From positions 2,604,001 to 2,668,000 of the forward strand of contig NW_023503608.1 of assembly GCF_014529535.1 (NCBI RefSeq): DNA of 64,000 bases, in the 5' to 3' direction. This DNA comes from Bradysia coprophila. Its lineage: Eukaryota > Arthropoda > Insecta > Diptera > Sciaridae. Each line of letters opens with the position of its first letter. Within the stretch, counting starts at the first letter, position 1. Positions 24,353-36,761 of this stretch are shown here, piece by piece. Under the pieces are notes generated by a model. It saw only the letters and a program-made list of their open reading frames with translations. It made no database searches and was not told where the DNA came from. The position numbers and the translations under genes are program-made.

Positions 24353-24961
24353 GTCCGAATTTTTTGGCCGTTATAAATGATAGTTCCGGTTGAGAGTGGG
24401 CTCGTTCGAAAGCTGAGTTTCAGTACTTTCGGGTCATGCTTAGTTTGATTAGATTCATTGATATATGTTTGCAAAATTGTGAAAGAAAAATTTTCAAAAT
24501 CTGTGTGAACTTTATACAGGTCTGGGTTGGTACTGATGACGCTTAACGTGAACTTAACACGCTAGTCGTAACATACATTGTCTAAGCTTTCCGTTGATAC
24601 CTCATTTGCAGTTCTGGTGATTGTCGACATAACAAAATTTTATATTAGTACAACCGCTACTCGTAAAACTCGCCAGCAATCATCAGCACTGCAAATGAGT
24701 TATCAATGGGAAGCTTAGACAATGTATGTTACGACTAGCATCTTAGGTTCACATTAAGCATCATCAGTACCAGCCCAGACCTGACTAAAGTTCACACAGA
24801 TTTTGAAAATTTTTCTTGCTAATTTTTGCAAACATATATCAATGAATCTAATCAAACTAGGCATTACCCGAAAGTACTTAAGCTCAGCTTTCGAACAAGC
24901 CCACTCTCAACCGGAACGTCCATTTATAACGGGAAACTGCGGGAAAAAGACCGAATTCGAC
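24353..24961. repeat. Large fold-back element (arms about 280-290 bp)
   Basis: The left arm (about 24353-24628) and right arm (about 24671-24961) are imperfect inverted copies. Shared phrases are GTTCCGGTTGAGAGTGGG, TGATTAGATTCATTGATATA, CAAAATCTGTGTGAACTTTA and CGTAACATACATTGTCTAAG, each matched by its complement on the other side. The loop is about 40 bp. The same short peptide can be read outward in both arms (INESNQT, VLKLSFRTSPLSTGT), but no complete protein. Target duplication was not resolved. It directly follows the LeuRS shard. Confidence 0.8.
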
Positions 24962-26454
24962 TTTTTCGAAGAATTTTATTCATTTATTTATTTTAATGTC
25001 ATTCAAAAACAATATATGTGTCTTCGTCTTCGAATTTTTGTTGCTTTTGGCAAGCTTAGAACCCAGACATGACAACTAATCCACAGTCTTCACTCCAGGT
25101 TTCTGATATGTGTATGCCTCGTGTTGTACTTCTTCAGATTCAAACTTTGAAATAAATTAATAAATAATTTTCTTGTCGTACCTTAAAGCTAAGGCGTTCG
25201 ACACGCTCCTTATTTCAAAAATAATAACAATAAGGCATACAGGTGACTATAGTGACAGCTACGTAGTTTTGCCAAATTTCTTTGGGGCTGTCTATTTCTT
25301 TACAAAAAAGCCTACCTTACGGAAGCCAGACCTGCCTTACGGCCTCCTGGCATCTCTCAAGTGTTTTTAAGTTCACATTAAAGTTGAAGTACAGATGGTG
25401 TAAATCTAAGTTACTGACAATGTGATACTTATTGTACTGTGAGAGTCATTATACCATACGATAAATAAAATAAGGCATACAGCACGAATCCAACAAAATT
25501 AATTTACATTTTATTACTACTTTTATTAAGGTGGTGAAAGAATCAAGTAGCCTTTGGAATTTGCATGTAAATCACAGCGTAGTCAGTCAAAATGTAGAAA
25601 AGCGTTTGTGGAATACAAAGAAATAAGGTGTGAATTTGACACAGAGAGCTGAGAGTTTGTTTGCTAGAGAGAGTATTGACTTCAGTATAATATCTAGTAC
25701 CCAGTTGACGCCTGATGTCGACAACAAAACGAGCCACACCCGTTCTTTTTATCTATCAGTGCTCATTCTTAATATTGACAAATACTTCGACTTGTGGAGC
25801 TGAAATCATAGCAATAATTGCAATCACAATGACACATAGCTTGACTTCTATTAACCCACCCTGACAATATAAAAAGATCTTGAAAGAAGCGAAAAAAGAA
25901 TATTCAAACGAATGTTTACTCCGTTGAAAAGATAATAAGATTGGAAGGCGCCATAACATATATTAAACAATAAACATCCTATATCGTAGAAAACAACCCT
26001 TAAAGAATTAGACGATTAAGGAGTTACTATAGTTGCTATAACAACATAGTGACTTATATCAGAAAAGTTTTTTTTTTACTAAGTTCAACAGGAGGTTTGC
26101 TTATTCGAAAGTTCAACACTTTCTTACATTCCGCAGCCTTATATGTTTGTCCTTCACATCACCACTGCCACAACGTCTACAATGTTGATCTAACAAAAGT
26201 TCTGTGTCTCTTCTGTTCCACGAAACGGTTCGTATATCTTTTTTATCATTGTATACGACCCTCAATCAAACAGCCTGACACGTGTTTAATGGCTAATGCA
26301 TGTAAAATTCGCCAAATTAATTACTCAACGAACTATGCCGGTCATATTATTGTATACACATTATAATGAAAGCCGATCCAAAACCATAATTATTCATACT
26401 CCGTTGGCAATATCGAAAGCTGAAAAGCATAAGGCATGCGCCGTGGCTGTGGTG

Positions 26455-26460
26455 TATAAA
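26455..26460 (+). promoter_or_regulatory. Candidate TATA box
   Basis: TATAAA sits in a locally GC-richer stretch (GCGCCGTGGCTGTGG just upstream), about 1.4 kb before the first coding exon of the PDZ gene. A TCA-containing initiator-like site lies roughly 25-35 bases downstream. It could drive a transcript with a 5' non-coding exon; nothing else supports it. Confidence 0.25.
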
Positions 26461-27845
26461 ACGGTTTGAATAGATTTTCATGTGCGCAAATTCACAACAC
26501 CTCTCTTGTGTTGGTATGATAGAAGTAACAATGCTGTGTCTCCGTCAGTCATAAGTTGAATCTTCGGGTAGAAAATAGTTTCTGAAAATATGACGGCGGG
26601 TATCGGTGACCAGCTGGGGTATTTTTTTTTTGTTCTTTGCTTTTTCTACTGATAATATCGTTTGAACAGTGACCTGTCGTTAAGAGAACGAAGAATTTTT
26701 TTTAATAAAGCAAATTGATGTGGATGAACTAATAATTTATGCTTTTTCTATTTCGACCTTTGTGACTCAAAAGTCCATTATATGAAGAGTTTTTTTTTGT
26801 TGTTAATTTAATCAATAAACAATGGAGGTTTCACATGATATTTGGATATCAATCTTGTATAATAAAAAGTGGAAATGAAGTGACAGAATGTGTGAAATAA
26901 TTTCTATTTTCGACAAAGGCCATAAATATAGGAATTCAGAAATAGAATGTTTTGTTGAACCCTTCCAAATTTAATTTTGCACAGTCGACGTGAAGCTATA
27001 TTCCAAAGTGTCTGTTTCGTATTATTAAGTTATTCCAGTTTTAATTCAAATTAACTGGTTATACGGTGATACAGAATCATCATCTTGAATATGATGAGTC
27101 GAAGGATTGAATTGTAAAAAAAAGGTTTTGTAGAATGTCGACCTAAACTTCCGAAATGTAAGCAAAGAGACGTAATGCATTTTTAGCCTGAACGTCATCT
27201 TCAAAAAGATTACAAAAACATCAACTTTCCAGAATTAATCAGTCAATCTGTTACTTCATTTGTTTGAAGTATCTGCTAGTGTTTTGATAAAAAATCTTTT
27301 ACTTCAATATTTTTATCACACAAAAAACTGCAGTCATAGCCCATTTCTTATTATTGTCGTCGTTTTCGATAGCAGATGACTAGAGGATTCTATTCGAATC
27401 TTCTTTACGTTACATAATATTTCGCGAATTACCACAAACAACGATTGACTGAAGAGCACATTCTTCATTTCCATAGGAATGCTTGAGATCAGTCTACCAG
27501 ACAGATTGAATTAAAAGTTTCATTCATATCTAGCGTTTGTGCATCGAAGAGTAAACGAGAGAAGTCGACGATGCAAAAGTTATTACGAAATTATTCAAAT
27601 CTAATTTGATTTATAACTGGAATAACAAATAATCTTTCCAACTTTAATATCTCGTACCGATAATTAAGATGTACAACAGATGTGCAGCCTACCATTCAAT
27701 TTAACAATTTAGTTAATTAAAAAAAAAAACAGACGGCCAGTGCTCTAACAGTGGCTCTACTATAATGTAATGTGAATCGTGTTGAACTTCCGTATGCAAA
27801 AATGTAAAAATAAAAATATTCAGTCGATAGATAATAATAAAGCCG

Positions 27846-30800
27846 ATGTGCAGTGTACCAACACCAATCCACTCATCTAATTCGTTGTGTGGGACGTTAC
27901 CTCCCACCCAAATGGCTGAGGGTGGTAGAAGTAGAAATGGACATCACATTGCTGACTCCAGCGACAATGAATTGGAATCATCTCCGGTAAAAATTGATGG
28001 AATTTTTTTAATTATATTTATGCCACTCGGCATCATAATATGCGAAATTTGAAAGCTCGATGTCATAAATAACTATTTCAAGCCTTCGAACATACTTGTA
28101 CCTTGTATACCTACGAATAAACATTTTATGTAACTGCTTAACATGAAAAGCTTCTTAATTTTTTCTTCAAAAGTGGTACCTAGATTCTAGGTCCTAAAAC
28201 ACTGTTCTAAGAACTGCAGGTCGACATCCAGACAAGTTATCAGTTTCAAAGAAATCTGCCCAATGAACAGTACCCATTGTTCCCTTAACCTCTTAACCAC
28301 CAATAATATATTAGTTTGCGAAGAAAACTGCAACGTTTTATATGCGGCAGCTCAAGTTGAAAAGAGAAGTGTTGATTGGGGGAGAGTAATAGGAAGAAAA
28401 TTGTGGTTTTGAAGTGTGCATGTTTTGAGCCCGAGCCTTACGGACGCGAAAATATTTATTTCATAAAAATTTGTAAATTGCATTGCTAGCGACTCGCTAC
28501 GCTCTGGCCACAATTAACCAGAGAAAATGCAATTTTCAACATTTTTCACAAGAAAGGCTTCTGAAGTTTCAGTGGAGGGGAGAGAATGTCTATATTCTCG
28601 CCTGTGTTATGAAAAGTCCTTTAAAAGTGCTTTCAGAATGAGGCTGCGAGCGCACTTACGCCGTTTAGCACTCCGTTTACGAGTGAACAATGGAAGCTCC
28701 TCCCACTTTCCATTGTTAAAACGTAAACGGAGAGCTAAACGGTGTAAGTGCGCTCGCAGCTTGAGTCTTAGAATTTTATTTTCTTTCATTGGAAGACATT
28801 GGCAAAGTACATAAGAACCGTAGAGTTGTTTTCATGGCAGACCATTATTTGCAACAAAATGTATATTGTGTCAGCAGCTATACAATTAGCAATAAAAATG
28901 TTTACAGAGTTTCTCTGACGGAAAGATAAAATTCATATCTACTGCTTACGGATGGGACGCATATTTAGACAAACAAAATATGCAAAATTGAACCATTTTA
29001 TAGAAGCTTTCGTCCTCGACTCTATAATTACTGACAGTGATGAAGCATCTTAGATCCTAGATATGGTAAAATGTGTTAAATTCAAACTAAAAAAACTCTC
29101 ACAAATATCACCCAAATTTTCTAAAATTTACATCATACCTTACTCGCTTATATATGGGAATCAGTATACAAATAACATAGGGAAACTCAATCACCGGAAA
29201 TTCTAAATAGATATTAACGGAAATGTCGTACAGCTAAATTAGCTGAGCTAATGAAGGTGCAATATTTACAGATATTGCCACTAACATTAAAACTTTTGAG
29301 TATGAAGAGACAAGAGAGACATACACGGTGTATTACATTGTACATATTACACCATTTATAGGTAACGACTGAAATATGACGCCTACCGGAAGTACTTTTT
29401 TATTCTGCATTTTGTTTTGCTAATTTTGTGTGATTTTTGTACCAGAAATGAATCACGCTTCTCTAATATATGATTTGCGTGCGAGGTTTATTAATTTCAG
29501 TTTTTTATCGTACATCAATTGTATAGGTTGAACAGCGTATACAATTAAAACGTTACACCAAATGGGTCAATTGTATGAATAAATTTATGGAGAGAAAAAT
29601 TATAAAAAAGAGTGAAAAGCATTTTGCCATCAACTTAGTTTGAAAAACACCAGTCATCTTTAAAACTGTCCTATTCATGTATAGGGTATAGGGTATAATG
29701 TTTGCCGTGCTCGATATCAGCATAACATTAGGAAGGAAGAAAAGAGTTTTAGCCCATGGCGAATGAGATTTAAATTACTTTGCTTTTGCGGTTCATCAAA
29801 GAGTTCTAACGAACATTTTCCTTGCCTTGTGCAATTCATTTAAGTAGGTCACTGCAATCGCAGTTTTTGGAATTGATGAAAGACATTTCTATGAATTGAA
29901 CTTTTTAATTGTAAAATCATAGAGAAGATACAACATCGTCATTACCAGCATGACCTATCTATTCAATGTGAATAGAATAGACAGAAAATTGAGAAGCGAA
30001 GTAAAGAAAACGGATGGCCTATTTATATTGGTTTCAAGTTCATGAATAAATTAAGAAAAGAAAAAAGATGAAAACCGAGATGTTGCCTTATGTTTGTATT
30101 TAACTAAATAGTTGAGTAGTGTGGTTAAGTCCATTGTAAATGAATACAATTGTGAAGGTTATACGGACTGAAAAGCTTTTTTTTTTGCGGCGTTTTATAA
30201 TGGCACATACTCTGGTGATAAAACATTCCGCGACCTTGGTCACTTCAGTATTTTCTTCAGAATGATTACTCAGGAATTTGCGCTTAAAATAGGCTGAGGT
30301 GATGGCTAACGAGGGTAAGGCCAGCATAGTCTCAGCTAGCTTACTTAATAACTTTTTCATGCATTGGGCATAAATTTCAGAATTTGCCTCGTAACTCAGG
30401 CCGATAGAAGTTGTATATACGTATTTGTTGTGGACAACTGACTTCAGGTACCATCGCTTGTCGCCCTCACTTCGTTCAGGTTACAACTCGCGAAATCGCT
30501 TCAGATCTACCATCCACAACAGATACGTAAACAACAAAGTTTACTGGTGTATACATATCACATACACTAGGCTAGCCAAGTTGGGGCTTGTCTAGCACGT
30601 AGCGCTTATAGCCTACCTTAAAAATACTTACCTTTTGAATCGATTTAAACTATTATGAGAACGGCGAACACATATCAATTCATCGTCTAATTGATCGTTC
30701 TTTTTTTCCAGAAAACGCATACTTTGGAAAAAGCTAAAACGGATAGAACACCAGTTACCAAGCCCGAAGAAGATCGTCGTCGTCGTACCATTATTATCGA

Positions 30801-32953
30801 AAAGAAAAATGGTTCGTACGGGTTTACCATTCAAAGCTATGGCATCCACTATAAGAAGGAGCAAGAGGTTATTGACCGCAATTAATGTTCAAAAGAACAA
30901 AATTTAACTGATTTGTTGTGTACTTTCATTAGGTGGAAATGATAACTTACGTTGACTTTGTCGAATACGATGGTCCTGCATACAAATCGGGTATGCGTGA
31001 AGGGGACGTTATACTATCGATAAATGGAGCTGATATGGAAAAGGCAGATCACAAGACATTGGTGGCGTTTATAAAAAACTGTGATACTAGAATGCGAATG
31101 GTTGTATTGTTCGAAGACTGTGTGCGTAAAGTCGAACTGCATATGCGCTACATTCAATTACAAAATATTCTCAATGCAAAAATGAACGAATTAGAACGGA
31201 CCTGTCTTCGGGAGCGTGAAATCCTTGAAGGCAAATGGAAAACACACAGTCTTCCCGCTCGTAAGAAAACCACAGCGTCGTCGTCATCACCGACGGATGG
31301 CAGTGAAAATATTGCATCACCCAATGATTCCGAAGTACCATATTGTCGTCCCACACTTTCGACGGAAGACGTAAACAGTTCCAGATCAAGCAAGCAACGC
31401 ACTGCACCGCCAACGACGCAATTTATGTTGACCTATCAATATTTGGATCCACATTGTCGTTACATTTTGAGACCGTCTGCCGTAAATAGTGGAGAATACT
31501 TAGTTATAGGTCAACCATCCCGTAGTAAAAGCGATCATCAACAACTAATAGGAAGCAATTCGAGCTCGGAGCACATTCACCATCAATTACCAGGCTATCG
31601 TCATCCACCACAATATAATCAACAACAAAATGCTACATTACCTCCAGCACATCAAAATAAACCGCACACCGAGCAAAAATCATCGAAATCGAGACATTGT
31701 CATGGCCATTCATGCAACCCGTGTGTCGGCCAGAAAAAAGACAAAACCAATGGAGACAATGTAAGCTTAGATGCTTACGATTTAGCTAGTCCTTGCTGTG
31801 ATCCTCATTGTGTGCCAACGAGGTAAATTTTTTTTTTTTTAACAATTTTTAGTCGATGATGGCAATGTGCCATTCTATTTCGTTAAAAAAAAAAAAAACA
31901 GAAGGAAAAACCGACACCACAAAGATCATCACCATAAACACAAGCATCGAGATAAAGAAACCAAAGAACGAACTCAACGGCCTAGATCGCAGTCACATGC
32001 ATCGCCAACTGCTCATCCAGTTCACAACAACACAAATCACAACGAAAAACATGTAAGTATTTCAGTCGGATCTTTACAGTGGGCGTGGTTCAAACGAATT
32101 TTATCGGAATTTACAGACACACCGTCCTCGTTTCTATGACATCAGTGCAGGTTTAGCGTCACATTGCAGCCTCCACTCATGTACGTCCAGCGACATAGGA
32201 AACGCAGCGGAACAATCCATGACGTCCTACAGCACGTCACTGAGTACCGATACACTATTTTGGGATCCTCATACCGACACACCTTGTAATTCCCGTCAGC
32301 AATCCACCAAATCCAGGCAATCGTACCAGCCACATCAACATTCCCAAATGACACCACAACAGCAACAGCAATTCATTCATCGATATCACATTCATGCCGC
32401 ACAAATTCAGCCAACATCGTACATGGGCTGTCCTGCACAGTACATTACCAACAAACCCAAATCCTGGGACAATTTGGCGATGAAAGGGTATGGAGGTTAC
32501 GGTTTCGGATACGGATATTTGGACACAGTTGGCCCGAAAAAACAACAACAACAACAACAGCAACAACCCCAGCCAACAGCTAAACTACAACATGACGAAC
32601 TGATCAATCAACAAAGACATTCGATTCCGCGTAAGAATCCATACGGTCGCTACTCGACGTTGGACATCGAAAATTATGCTCCGCCACCGTCACAGTTTGT
32701 GCAGGCAATCACAACAACGACGATAACCAAATCGACCGAAAATCTAATTAGTCCGGCATTCAATCAATCGGACAGCAATTTGCATTCGTCGTGCATTGGC
32801 TGTAAGGAAATTCAACACTTTCATCAGCATGACTGTCGTGGCTATTATTCGCATTTGCCGAGAACCAGCACGACGAATGTGACCACGGCGAATGGTACGA
32901 ATGTGATGAATGGTAGAGGTGTGGCAACTGTATCGGAGGTGACAAGACTCTAA
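27846..32953 (+). CDS. PDZ-domain scaffold, tamalin/CYTIP family
   Basis: Cytosolic adaptor of the family that links cytohesins (ARF exchange factors) and receptors. Five exons: 27846-27986, 30712-30867, 30933-31822, 31902-32052 and 32117-32953, giving 724 aa. A second in-frame ATG at 27912 could be the real start. The PDZ domain (about aa 70-150) opens [20 protein letters not shown], with GFTI as the peptide-binding loop, and includes [20 protein letters not shown] coiled-coil follows ([19 protein letters not shown]). This PDZ plus leucine-rich coil order matches tamalin. The long C-terminus is low-complexity, rich in His, Ser and Gln, with a poly-Gln run near 32540-32565. It is much longer than the vertebrate proteins. 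Intron 1 is 2.7 kb; the exon 3/4 junction is ambiguous. AATAAA at 33362-33367. Confidence 0.85.
28644..28759. repeat. Intronic hairpin with about 50-bp arms
   Basis: The left arm starts CTGCGAGCGCACTTACGCCG and the right arm ends with its complement (GTAAGTGCGCTCGCAG). Arms meet at CAATGG/CCATTG around a spacer of about 17 bp. It is GC-richer than its surroundings. No target duplication is clear; probably a MITE. Confidence 0.7.
30418..30529. repeat. Short fold-back element, family B copy 2
   Basis: Ends TACGTATTTGTTGTGGA and TCCACAACAGATACGTA match those of the copy at 4918-5031. The shared centre (TTGTCGCCCTCACTTCGTTC, then ACAACTCGCGAAAT) is in reverse orientation relative to that copy, so the unit has inserted or inverted the other way round. 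Confidence 0.7.
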
Positions 32954-34506
32954 AAGACATTCGAAGGCGAATTAAAGACTATTTAAGTAAGTAAAAAATG
33001 GGATTTTTTTTAGCAAAATTTTGTGTAGGAAATGTGCGGAAATAATAACAAATTTATGGAAAATTCTAAACAAATTTTAATTCTCATCAAAATGCCAAAA
33101 TGAACATTAAGCGCTTAAGTCGTCGTAGGTAATACATATTATACATAATGTAGAATTTAGTGACAAAAATTAGTAATTTATTTATCATCAAAATGATTGT
33201 GAAAAATGGTTTTAACAGAAAATTCGTTTCCGTTTGTCGTGAACCGAAACCAGAAATTATGCTTTTGTGTTTAGTAAAATTTAGTATAAAATTTGGAACG
33301 TGGTTGAGCACGGTATATATATGAATATTATGCTAATACACTTATTTTGCAAAGAATTAGAAATAAAAACGAAACAAAATTCGATGAATTTAAGGAATTT
33401 GTTCAATTTACTTCTGACACTTCCCATACATGAACAGAAACTATAAACTCAGATCAAGGTGGACAGCAACAAGGCGAATTAGTAGTGGATTTTGTAGCAA
33501 CGTTGATTACCTGATCAATAAAAAGTTCTTCTTTGAAAGCGAAAAAAAAGACTGCTCGCATACGGCGCAGTCAATAAAAAAACGATCTTTTCAATCAACA
33601 AATATTACAATAAATAAAAATCATCCGCTCAATTACTTCCTAAAGTTCCAAGAATACATGCCGCATTGCCTCTTTGTATAGCAATAGAAATTTTCTTTGA
33701 AAACTTGCACTGCCGCTTTTCCTGGAAATTTTCGAGTTTTGGCTGGTAGGACATTTTTGTAAAATTTTTTGCAAAGACATCAGTAAGGGATTCTTTTGAA
33801 AAACAACCTGCCAAAATCGGACGTATTTTTTCTTAAGTTTATTTGGTATGTGCTCGTATGCCTTGACGGCCAGTCTTTATAACCAGCGAAACATTTTTTT
33901 TTAGTTCATTTGTCACCAGATAGAGACATTCAAATATTTAAAGAGAACAAACTCTTTACAAAAATTTCTTCCGCAGCAGTTGATGGACATGTTATCATTG
34001 GATAGCTGAAGTCATATAGTTACGGGGCAATATGGGTTTTATTGGGTTTCCGTTCCAACTACAGAGACATATGGGTCATTGAAAAATTAGTCTACATCGG
34101 TGAAATTCTAGGGATGCCTCTGGCGCCACCAAGCAACAGAAAAATGAAAACCCTGTCCTCCCTCGTTACTCTGTGTCTCAGCTTTCCATGTATGACTAAT
34201 ATATCAATGTGAATGTGCAAATGACACTACCTCACTCTGCTCGAAAAATCTGGTATGGCGGGCAAATTTGATCGAAAAAATATATTTTTAAGGAAACTGA
34301 GATGACTGCGTACGCGTACATGTCAGGCGACGTTGTATCGCATCTCGCACAGGCCGAGGCCCATAGGTGACTGTAGCTCCAGAAAAGTAAACTAAGCATA
34401 TCTTTTCAAGTTCACTACTTGCTGATACATTTGGGTCTACAACTTCTTTTTCTTGTAAATTACATGTCTTTCAATTTAAACGGTGAAAGAACATCTTTGA
34501 TCTAAT

Positions 34507-36222
34507 GCAGCAATAATACTCACTTTTCGTTTCTTTGGTATTTCTATTCGATACAAATTAACATTTCTCATTTATCCTTTATAAGGGACAAAAAATAGTG
34601 GAGACTGCAATTTGAAATTTAGTAGAATCATCTAAACTAAGAAGGGATCATCCAGGGTAATGGTATGTTTCAAGTAGATATTTTCGTAAATTCAATCTCC
34701 ACGTTTTCGTTATTTTCTTTGAATTCGATGTGAGTGGGAATTTTCGATTTTTCGTGTGCATGGGATTGGTCGTGGACATTTTAGCCCACATTATTTTCAT
34801 TTTTTTTATTCTGAATTAGGTGAATTCGAACGATATTTAGGTGAAAAAGTTTGACTTGAAGAAACACAAGCACGCAAATGATAAAAATTGTTCAATTTAA
34901 ACAAGAACGGTTAGCTTGACTAATTAAATTTTTTGAAATTAATGGGCAATTAGTCTTGGGCATTGGACATGGGATTCGCATTTTATTTGGAATGGCCACT
35001 CACTTCAAAGTTAAGAGTGATATCGCCAAATCTTCAGGTGATTTTTTTAACTTTGGAAACAAGCGGTCTCCGATTTTAATGAGTGATAGCTCGTTGGATT
35101 CGTCTTTCAATTCTAGGAAACACGTGTCTTTCACTTTTTCTTAAAAAAAATTGTTTTCTTTGAAAAGCGCTCAAAAGTGAAGACATGTCAGAGGGTACAG
35201 AAAACAGTTTTTCGGCAATAACTCAAGAAAAAATTATTTTAAATTGTTGTAATGTTGTACGATTGTCGGCCTTGAAAAGACCTACAGGTGGAGTATACGC
35301 ACCGCTTGGTGCTAGTTGATCCACTAGAGTTATGACTAGAAATATAGTGAATGTTCGGAGAGTCCGCCTTTTCTGCAGCTTCGATGTACCACGGAGCTGA
35401 GTATGGGGTGTTGTAGCTGGCCTCACCCACTATCGTTGCACATATAAATGAATCCAGTACTTTTGGGCTGCAAGCCTACAGAAGTCTTGAAAAAAAAGTT
35501 GGTGCCAAAATGTAGATTTTTTCCTTCTTTCTGAGGGCCCAACTGCTAATAGTGGATCTGATATATTCGCGACATAGCGAAGCGTTTTTCTATTGATAAG
35601 GTGAAAGAATAGTAGACAATAAAAAATTATTGCCGTAGTACCGTTCCAGATGCTCTTCTGGCAGTTGGGTCCTCAGAAAGAAGGAAAAAATCTACATTTT
35701 GGCACCACCTTTTTTTTCAAGACTTCTGTAGGCTTGCAGCCCAAAAGTACTGGGTTCATTTATATGTGCAACGATAGTGGGTGAGGCCAGCTACAACACC
35801 CCATACTCAGTTCCGTGGTACATCGAAGCTGCAGAGAAGGCGGACTCTCCGAACATTCACTATATGTCTAGTCATAACTCTAGTGGATCAACTAGCAACA
35901 AGCGGTGCGTATACTCTACCTGTAGGTCTTTTCAAGGCCGACAATCGTACAACATTACAACCATTTAAAATAATTTTTTCTTGTGTTATTGCCGAAAAAC
36001 TGTTTTCGGTACCCTCTGGCATGTCTTCACTTTTGAGCGCTTTTCACAGAAAACAAATTTTTTTAAGAAAAAGTGAAAGACACGTTTTTCCTAGAATTGA
36101 AAGACGAATCCAACGAGCTATCACTCATTAAAATCGGAGACCGCTTGTTTCCCAATCACCTGAAGATTTGACGGTATCACTCTTAAGTTTTGGAAAAATA
36201 ATTTCAGAACCTTGTAACTTTT
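34507..36222. repeat. Dispersed repeat block X, copy 1 (interrupted)
   Basis: About 500 bp closely resembling 38422-38965. Shared phrases include TTTCGTTTCTTTGGTATTTC, GAATTCGAACGAT and TTCAATTTAAACAAGAAC, in the same order and orientation. Copy 1 is split at a TTAA by the palindrome at 35015-36182, after which the block resumes (GTTTTGGAAAAATAATTTCA). The block's own ends and class are unknown; no coding potential seen. Confidence 0.75.
35015..36182. mobile_element. 1.17 kb palindromic element with TTAA target duplication (piggyBac-like)
   Basis: Two arms of about 500 bp face each other around a loop of about 100 bp. Outer ends read GAGTGATATCG at the left and CGGTATCACTC at the right. TTAA flanks both sides (35011-35014 and 36183-36186). 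The other copy of the host repeat has a single TTAA at 38934-38937, which is the empty site. A TTAA duplication is the mark of piggyBac-type transposition. Each arm encodes the same 63-residue open stretch (MGEASYNTPYS at the start, RSFQGRQSYNITTI at the end), at 35239-35430 minus and 35777-35968 plus. No transposase was seen, so it is a non-autonomous fold-back; the high arm similarity suggests youth. Confidence 0.85.
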
Positions 36223-36761
36223 CACACGGTTTCCACTACAATGCCGTAGCGATAGTCTGGGTGTCACATCTGAATGATAAATGAAACAAAAATGTAATCC
36301 AAATATTTAAACAAAAAAAAAACTTTATTCTTGATATTATCCTCAGAGGCCATTTTACATACAAAAAAACAAACAGTAGGTTCAGAGTTCAATGTTTTGG
36401 GCTGAGTAGAGTGCTCCATGTTTTTCAAAGAATTGAAAAAGTAAATTTGGAGCATTGTAAAATTTCCTTTCTTTTCGAGTTGTATCGGTTGTATCGCATA
36501 AGAAAGTTGAGTCTTTATTATAAACAATTAGCGGCAACGTTAGCTTACGAAATATTTGTATTCCAGAAAAGTAAATGGAACATCCATTGGGCTCTTTGTA
36601 CCTCGATAATATAATTATTGACCTCGTTCGAATAAATTAAAAATATTGAAATGCAAATCCTAACTTTAAAATGTTTAAATTGAAATCCAGCTTCAGGATT
36701 TGTTCAATAGGACGAACATCTTCAAACTTAATAACTATAAGAAGCAAAACAGTATAATACC

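Larger units (their letters stand above)
23085..27845. other. Long intergenic region with gene shard, palindrome and repeats
   Basis: No intact gene is supported. It contains a leucyl-tRNA synthetase exon shard (24066-24195) and a 0.6 kb palindrome (24353-24961). The rest is AT-rich. Open stretches at 25543-25959 (minus) and 26049-26366 (plus) lack recognisable domains. A TATAAA at 26455-26460 lies upstream of the PDZ gene and might mark a distal promoter. Confidence 0.5.
27987..30711. other. First intron of the PDZ gene, with hairpins
   Basis: This is a 2.7 kb intron with a GTAAAA donor and TTTTTTTCCAG acceptor. It holds a strong inverted repeat at 28644-28759 (about 50-bp arms, core GCGAGCGCACTTAC and CCGTTTA) and a family B fold-back at 30418-30529. 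Otherwise AT-rich, without coding signal. Confidence 0.6.
32954..36761. other. Repeat-rich gap: 3' UTR, repeat block X and TTAA palindrome
   Basis: The first about 400 bp is the probable 3' UTR of the PDZ gene. A shared repeat phrase (GGGATTCTTTTGAAAA) lies near 33788. Block X runs from about 34507 to 35014, resuming at 36183. It is interrupted by a 1.17 kb palindrome. No gene is supported; open frames in the palindrome are mirror copies of each other. Confidence 0.6.

Noticed and set aside
25543-25959. Two minus-strand frames with a signal-peptide-like stretch (VKLCVIVIAIIAMISA)
   Set aside because: No ATG precedes the hydrophobic part and the frame stops 16 codons after it; no convincing exon join.
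26049-26366. 105-codon open frame (plus)
   Set aside because: Composition is that of random AT-rich DNA; no domain, no exon partner, overlaps no conserved motif.
35239-35968. Two identical 63-codon frames as a gene pair
   Set aside because: They are mirror images in the arms of one palindrome, so their likeness follows from arm similarity rather than coding selection.
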